A DNA stretch of 64,000 bases from Pogonophryne albipinna (taxonomy: Eukaryota; Chordata; Actinopteri; Perciformes; Artedidraconidae), in NCBI GenBank assembly GCA_028583405.1, contig CM053246.1, positions 6,727,620 through 6,791,619 on the forward strand, read 5' to 3'. Of this stretch, positions 58,974 to 64,000 are shown piece after piece (the stretch's first letter is position 1; each line of letters starts with the position of its first letter). Made by a program: the position numbers and the translations under genes. The notes under the pieces were generated by a model, which was not told the DNA's origin, did not search any database, and saw nothing but the letters and a program-made list of their open reading frames with translations.

Positions 58974-59343
58974 TCGGACATTAGAGACTTTCTCTCATAA
59001 ATGTCCGATGAGCCACAATTTTTCTTTCAAAACAAAGCTGCCAACTGGGGTGGCAGCTGGGGTGGCAAGGCCTATTTTTTGGGTGTCAGTTGCCACCCCG
59101 GTAGGTGAAACTAGGCTACTAGCTACAGTACAGATGGAACTAGATGAGCTGTTAACTCTCGCTCTGAGTTTTTTTTTTTTTAAACTCTCGCTCTGACTCA
59201 GACAGGTTGAAAGAGACGAGACACACATTTTTCCCACCCGCATTCCGCGAAGACCCGCCCTACTGTGCCTCTGATTCGCAGATTGTTTGGGGGGAAAAAA
59301 CGCTGACGGGATGCTGAATGTGATTGGACCAATGCGTTGACAG

Positions 59344-60426
59344 TAGGGGTGTAACGGTTCACAAACATTTCGGTTCGGTACGTACCTCGGTTTTTTGGTC
59401 ACGGTTCGGTTCGGTACGTTTTCGGTACAGCAGAATTTTTTTTCACAAAACAAAACATATATATATATATTTTTTTATTATTATTATTAAACTGTGAATA
59501 TTCACTCAAATAAATACAAAATATAATAAAATAAACATTAAGGTGCAGCATTTCGATGAACTGAAATAATCTGTATTTGAACTTTACTGTACTAGTACCT
59601 AAGCAGCCAGTTTGACATTATGACTTGCTTGTCATTGTATTTTCATGTTTTTTTAAAGAAAGATGAACTTGTCCACATTGCTTGCCGAAAGGGCAGATCT
59701 GCTGGCACTAACAATGTCTCCTGCTGTGGAGAACACCCTCTCTAGGGACAGAGGTAGCAGATACAGCCAGGTAGCGCTTTGCTAACATGGCAACATAAGG
59801 ATATTTGGCGTTTGTAATAGCTTTGGCTCGGTCTGAACTTTTTGCGAGTCGTGGAGGCTTAAATGCTAGTGGGAGTTGGGTTTGCACTTCAGTCTTTTGG
59901 TACCGGTGATATTCACGTTCGGGTGATGCCTTTTCAAATGAGTGTGCAAGTTTGATGTATTGCCAGCCGCGTAACCAATTTTAGTTGAACAATGCCGACA
60001 AACAGCTTTGGTTCGGTCCACCTGTCTTTGTCCGTCATCCTTGTACGTAACTGCGAAACCAAAATGTTCCCAATCTGGAGACTTCAATGATGCTGGAGGA
60101 TTTTCGAGCTCAACTTTATCTGCGTTTGCCATTTCGACAGTTCCTCAAATTACTGACTACATTTGAACGCATCCCTCTGACCAGCTCTCATAGTATGCCT
60201 CTCGTCCAATGAAATGACTTGCTCGCTCTATGACGCGTTGAACCCAATGTGAGCAAATTACTCTGAATGCTGCGACGCAGCACCTGAGATTACTTCCAAA
60301 AAGTTGTTCACGTTCTCAATTTTTTACGTTTAACGTTATATTCGTTCGGTACACTTCGGTACACACGTGTACCGAACCGAAGGGCCCATACCGAATAATT
60401 TCGGTACGTGTACCGTTACACCCCTA
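59344..60426 (-). mobile_element. hAT element (ZBED type) with internal deletion, 8-bp TSD GTTGACAG
   Basis: TAGGGGTGTAACGGTTC and GTACCGTTACACCCCTA ends, flanked by GTTGACAG at 59336-59343 and 60427-60434. It encodes both ends of a transposase on the minus strand but not the centre. Confidence 0.93.
59640..60132 (-). pseudogene. Internally deleted hAT transposase: BED finger joined to C-terminal dimerisation part
   Basis: From ATG (60130-60132) MANADKVELENPPASLKSPD leads into a BED finger: WEHFGF, CRHC, NTSNLHTHLKRHHP. A stop follows at about 59865. In another frame SDRAKAITNAKYPYVAML, LAKRYLAVSATSVP and, after a further one-base shift, RVFSTAGDIVSASRSALS give the C-terminal hAT dimerisation motif. 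The catalytic core between is absent. Confidence 0.8.
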
Positions 60427-60788
60427 GTTGACAGACACACACAGACAGTGGAACAGGACAGGCAGAGCGCTGTTTGCAGTCTATGGACATAGCGGATCAT
60501 TTTGACTCGTTGCGTTGTGGCGATGTCTCGCAGATAACACGGATAATGCAGATAATACATATGAAAAGTATAATTTGCTCAAAGTCCAGAGACAGTTGTG
60601 GTTCGGTCCGGATCCGGACCGGAGTCCGGACTTTGAGGATGCCTGCACTAGATTTTCAAAAAAATATACAGACACTACAGTGACATCTGGCGTCGTTTTT
60701 GTAAGACATTTTTACTTCCGCATAAAAAAAGCCTCCCCACGTGACCTCCCGCGTGTGGGAGAGCGGCCGGTCTAATGTATGAATAAAC

Positions 60789-60980
60789 ATGGATCACAAT
60801 GCTAGTTTTGACACAGAAGAGGTTGAAAATATATACTCGAATGCATATGATTATAATTATGAGCCTGCTAGGCGTCCAAGAGACCAGGAGCAGCCAAGGA
60901 TTAGAAGAAATAACGGCCATCGGCGAGAAATGGAACTGTGGTGTGAGGAGAACCAGTGGAGAACAGGGCAGCTGTCTTGG
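60789..60980 (+). other. Possible exon of an unknown gene or transposon protein
   Basis: MDHNASFDTEEVENIYSNAY then DYNYEPARRPRDQEQP and REMELWCEENQWRTGQLSW, followed by a GTGAGT donor-like site at 60980. Acidic-aromatic composition. The family is not recognised; it may be a chance frame or part of a repetitive fish gene. Confidence 0.25.
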
Positions 60981-60987
60981 TGAGTGA

Positions 60988-61551
60988 CCGGTGTTCCAGA
61001 TCAACTGGTTTCCCGATCAACTGGTTTACAGAGGTGGGGCACAGTTTAACCTGGGTGGATCACGGTTTAACCTGGGCGGATCCCATTTTTCCCTGGGCGG
61101 ATCGCAGTTTACCTGAGAGGATCACAGTTTACCACAGCTGAAGACTTCTCCACACTGCTTTCAAACTGTGAGTAAACAACGTGTGCTTCACTTGGAGGCT
61201 GTCTGAAGGTGTACACAGGTCTCAGATGGACTTGGTATCACATTAAGAACGATATTCAGTAATTAGTCTGGCAACAATAGCTGGTTTAAATGATTTATTG
61301 GAGTTCGCAATGTTTTGAACAGACATCCCCAGTCAACTCGTTTTTCTTTTTGTAGTCCTCGCTGTTCGCATCCGGATATCGCCATCGTAAACACAACCTC
61401 ACACACTGGTACTGAATGTGCATCAAAGTCTTCCTACCGAGCCAAATATACCAAAAGATTTATGTAAACGACAGAAGAAGCGATCAAAATGTGTATTTCA
61501 GTCGAAGGCCGCGCCCCCCACCTCTGTAAACCAGTTAATCCGGAACACCGG
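60988..61551. mobile_element. MITE with CCGGTGTTCC termini and an internal minisatellite
   Basis: CCGGTGTTCC (60988) and GGAACACCGG (to 61551) are inverted; AACTGGTTTACAGAGGTGG (61019) is also mirrored by CCACCTCTGTAAACCAGTT (61519). 61045-61133 holds about four 20-25-bp units of the GTTTAACCTGGGCGGATC type. Confidence 0.7.
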
Positions 61552-61807
61552 CGTTAGCTACAGTTAATGTTAGCTAACGTGAGTCACATCACAACATTGT
61601 AAAGTTAGCTATTATATATCAGGCTATAACTAAAGTAGTATTGATAATATAGTAACTTTACTGGCAGGACTGTTGATACTGATCCATAACAGAAACGAAT
61701 GCGCAAGTATCAGCCGTATCTCGTGTTACCTAATGCAACTCCACACTACATCTTACGGTGCTGTATACCAGAGGGGAGAGAGAACGAGAGGAGCGAAGGG
61801 GGGAGAG

Positions 61808-62795
61808 CAGTGGCGGTTCTAGACCAATTTGATTGGGGGGGCCACTGGGGGGCCAGTTATTTTCTGAGGGGGGCACAATAAATGCAGGACGAAAAAGAGA
61901 ACTAGACAGTATGAAGTAATTGCGCATAAGAAAACAATGCAATACAGTTATTGGTATTTGTTTCAGTACACAGGGTGTCCGCGGGGTCTTAAAAAGTATT
62001 AAAAGTTGATAAATCAATTTAGCGAAAATTAAGGCTATTAAAAAGTATTAAACGTCATTTTCCAAAGTATTACATTTTGTAGCTTGTTTTCAATAAGTAT
62101 ATAAATTGTCCAAAGAGGTTGTATTCTACAGTCTGCTTGAATGTAATCATTGCGTAGGTGTGTAGTGTGATTCTGTGTAGTTTATTGATGGCATCCCGTT
62201 GGATTTGACGTCATCTGAACAGGACATCGCACGCTCACTGCTTGATAGCGCGCAAAGGTCCGTTTACGCCGGTTGTTAAACAACATCGTTATGGGGAAAT
62301 GCAAGTCTGCGTCCAAATGGTTGGAAGATAAGGAGGAAGGACAATCAATACTGTATATAGTCAATGTGAGCTAAAGTGTGTCGCCAAGGTAACCGGTTAG
62401 AACTCCAAGTGGCGATGAGGTCTTAAAATGTATGGAAAGGGTCTTAAAAAAGGTCTTAAAAGGTATTAAATGTGTCTTCAGGATTCCTGCATATACCCTG
62501 GTACACTTATTTATTTCAGATAGATCTTATAGTTATTACTGTTAGCTTCAGCTTAAGTTATAGTGCAATGTTTGCACTAACACCATATTTATATAAAAAT
62601 AAAGGCAATGAACAGTTACATCTCTACTTTACATAAGGGTGTCTGCACAATCTCACATTACAGCAACAAAATCCTTCGGTTTTTGGCAAACCGAGTACCA
62701 GAAAATATACATTAAAAAAAAGGGGGGGGCCACAGGGGGGTCAGAGGTCAGTGTTAGGGGGGCACTGCCCCCCCCCCCCCCCAGTACCGCCCCTG
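61808..62795. mobile_element. hAT-like element, 8-bp TSD GGGGAGAG
   Basis: CAGTGGCGGTTCT and AGTACCGCCCCTG ends, flanked by GGGGAGAG at 61800-61807 and 62796-62803. G- and C-homopolymer-rich subtermini. Contains a nested 530-bp element. Confidence 0.88.
61971..62500. mobile_element. CAGGGTGTCC...ATACCCTG element, copy 2, 5-bp TSD GTACA
   Basis: Shares the first ~100 bp and the last ~150 bp with copy 1 at very high identity. Flanked by GTACA at 61966-61970 and 62501-62505. Nested in the 61808-62795 element and therefore younger than it. Confidence 0.9.
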
Positions 62796-62966
62796 GGGGA
62801 GAGAGATGTAATACGGTTTCCTGATAAACGTTTTGTTTGATAGGCCTCAGCTGTGGAGAGTATGTGCTGCAGGGAGGTGGATGCACCTCGCACAATGCAC
62901 CCAGGAACGAAAGCTAGCTCCGGTCCTTTTCCTGTTAGGGAAACTATGGACTCGATGTCCTGACAG

Positions 62967-62999
62967 GCTGGAGTTTGTGCAACCTGCACAAACTCCAGC
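62967..62999. repeat. Perfect hairpin, 15-bp stem and 3-nt loop
   Basis: GCTGGAGTTTGTGCA, loop ACC, TGCACAAACTCCAGC, in the ect2 intron 420 bp before the last visible exon. An A-run follows at 63228-63244. The rest of 62804-63390 has no recognised feature. Confidence 0.85.
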
Positions 63000-63390
63000 T
63001 CACCATGATTACAAATGGTGAAATGCAATGTAAAATTACCGAAAAAATACCAGCTCACTAAATCACAACCACTCAAACCAACTACAAACTACTACCGCGG
63101 ATTGGGCAGAGAACGAGTCAGAGAAAGTTGCTCCCCCATGTGACGTATGACGTTAAAAAAAACATATAAAATCCTGCATTAACTTTTTTAATTGTAATTT
63201 TCAGGCAAGGTTAAGCATAAATCTATTAAAAAAAAAAAAAAAAACTGCAAGTTGCTCTTTAAACAAACGTTGATGCATTAGTTTGTGATTCCTTTTTTTT
63301 TCTCTGGCAGCCGTTCTGTTTTAAACAAAACCTATAGTGCTATTTGGGGTTTTTATTTTTTTCAACCCTTTTTTATTTTCTGCCCCGCAG

Positions 63391-63480
63391 CCTCTACAGT
63401 TTTCATGTCGTCCTCTCTACTCCGCCACCATGCTGAACCTGTCGCTGTGTTTCACTGGCTTCAGAAACAAGGAGGAAATT
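63391..63480 (+). CDS. ect2: ect2 exon: start of BRCT1
   Basis: Acceptor TTTTCTGCCCCGCAG ends at 63390; donor GTGAGT at 63481. Phase 0, 30 codons. Encodes PLQFSCRPLYSATMLNLSLC and FTGFRNKEEI. FSCRPLY-x-x-x-M-x-NL-LCFTGFRxKEE is the BRCT1 beginning in ECT2. This is the last ect2 exon in the window; the intron 63481-64000 shows nothing recognised. Confidence 0.96.
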
Positions 63481-64000
63481 GTGAGTATACTAATTTCAAA
63501 TGATGCAACTATTTTTGTTGAAGGATGAAAATGGGGTACTTTCTTAATGATCATTCTGCATGGAAAGATCAGTATTGTGTCATATGCAGCAAAATCTCAA
63601 AGAAACCACTGAGGCCATGCAGCTGAGTGTCTGGGTGTCAACAAGACATTTTGAACCACATGTGGTTGTTTGACCCTCAGCCATTAAGCAGGGTGTGCAG
63701 CCTCTTCCCATTTCTAGGCCGTCAAATAAAGTAGCCCTTTGGGGTCTGCGGATGGAAATGAGCTCAAAGCTAAAATCCGGCATATTTACACTTGAAGCAT
63801 TATTTGTCTTAAGTGTTCATTAATGTGCATTGTCCCTGTTCAAATAAACGATGAAATGAAAATAAATGTATACAGGCACAATTCACCCTTTAGCTTCTCT
63901 ATGATGCAAAACAGTGGGGAACAGTTTTCCTAAATTGCTGTGTTTTTATGTGCTTTACTGTTTCCACTGTCCTTCTCGTCACTACTGTGTGAAATTATTG

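Larger units (their letters stand above)
57860..58990 (-). mobile_element. Remnant of a Charlie-like hAT with transposase pieces
   Basis: Begins CAGGGGTACTCAAATACAAA, a hAT-type terminus, and holds two transposase fragments on the minus strand. No matching right terminus or target duplication was found, so the right boundary is approximate. Confidence 0.6.
46178..64000 (+). other. ect2: 5' part of ect2 (epithelial cell transforming 2)
   Basis: Five coding exons join to 193 residues that follow vertebrate ECT2 closely in order: a short Ser-rich N-terminus, ETRVILVGEAG, AIRVMEVPVVKIREGE, the VFVLTDF...NRIVGPPVVLRC block of BRCT0, and the start of BRCT1 (PLYSATMLNLSLCFTGF). ECT2 activates RhoA at the cell equator in cytokinesis; its BRCT repeats bind centralspindlin and hold the DH-PH module autoinhibited. 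The remaining BRCT, NLS, DH and PH exons lie to the right of the window. The introns carry at least seven recognisable transposon insertions. Confidence 0.93.

Overview
This window is vertebrate nuclear DNA, almost certainly from a teleost fish. The evidence is short exons with GT/AG borders split by kilobase introns, very long CA/GT microsatellites, tRNA-like SINE copies, and a dense mix of hAT, PIF/Harbinger-like, TTAA-type, DIRS1-like, LTR and LINE elements of the kinds typical of fish. No bacterial-style operons, CRISPR arrays, rRNA genes or intact tRNA genes were seen.

Two protein-coding genes are supported, both on the + strand and both Rho-family guanine nucleotide exchange factors. 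(1) Positions 1 to about 26.4 kb hold the 3' part of a DBL/MCF2L-family gene, probably mcf2l2. Eleven exons (3923-24258) encode the end of the PH domain, a Ser/Arg-rich linker and a C-terminal SH3 domain (326 residues visible). Four consecutive linker exons are symmetric phase 1-1, and an alternative last exon at 25579-25667 would bypass the SH3 domain. (2) From about 46.2 kb to the right edge lies the 5' part of ect2: a promoter-like region with two CCAAT boxes and a CHR-type TTTGAA, a start codon at 47386 and five coding exons (193 residues) covering the N-terminus, BRCT0 and the beginning of BRCT1. The gene runs off the window.

The roughly 20 kb between the genes (26.4-46.1 kb) is mostly mobile DNA. 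It contains a TA-flanked MITE (26898-27359), a 47-bp near-perfect palindrome (29753-29799), a solo LTR (30741-31460), an LTR retrotransposon with a collapsed interior and a MITE in its 5' LTR (31959-34527), a SINE, a LINE 3' end, and a nested stack (37902-45919). In that stack a long-TIR element holds a DIRS1-like fragment and is broken by three further insertions, one of which carries a hAT and a frameshifted CXC-protein gene. The introns hold further elements. Seven hAT-type or hAT-like elements have exact 8-bp target duplications, and two copies of one short family have exact 5-bp duplications.

I did not find a convincing new biological system. The best leads are the combinatorial, frame-preserving exon design and SH3 swap at the end of the DBL-family gene, a (CA)n tract abutting a splice donor, the G2/M-type promoter layout of ect2, and the transposon stack whose insertion order can be read directly from target-site duplications.
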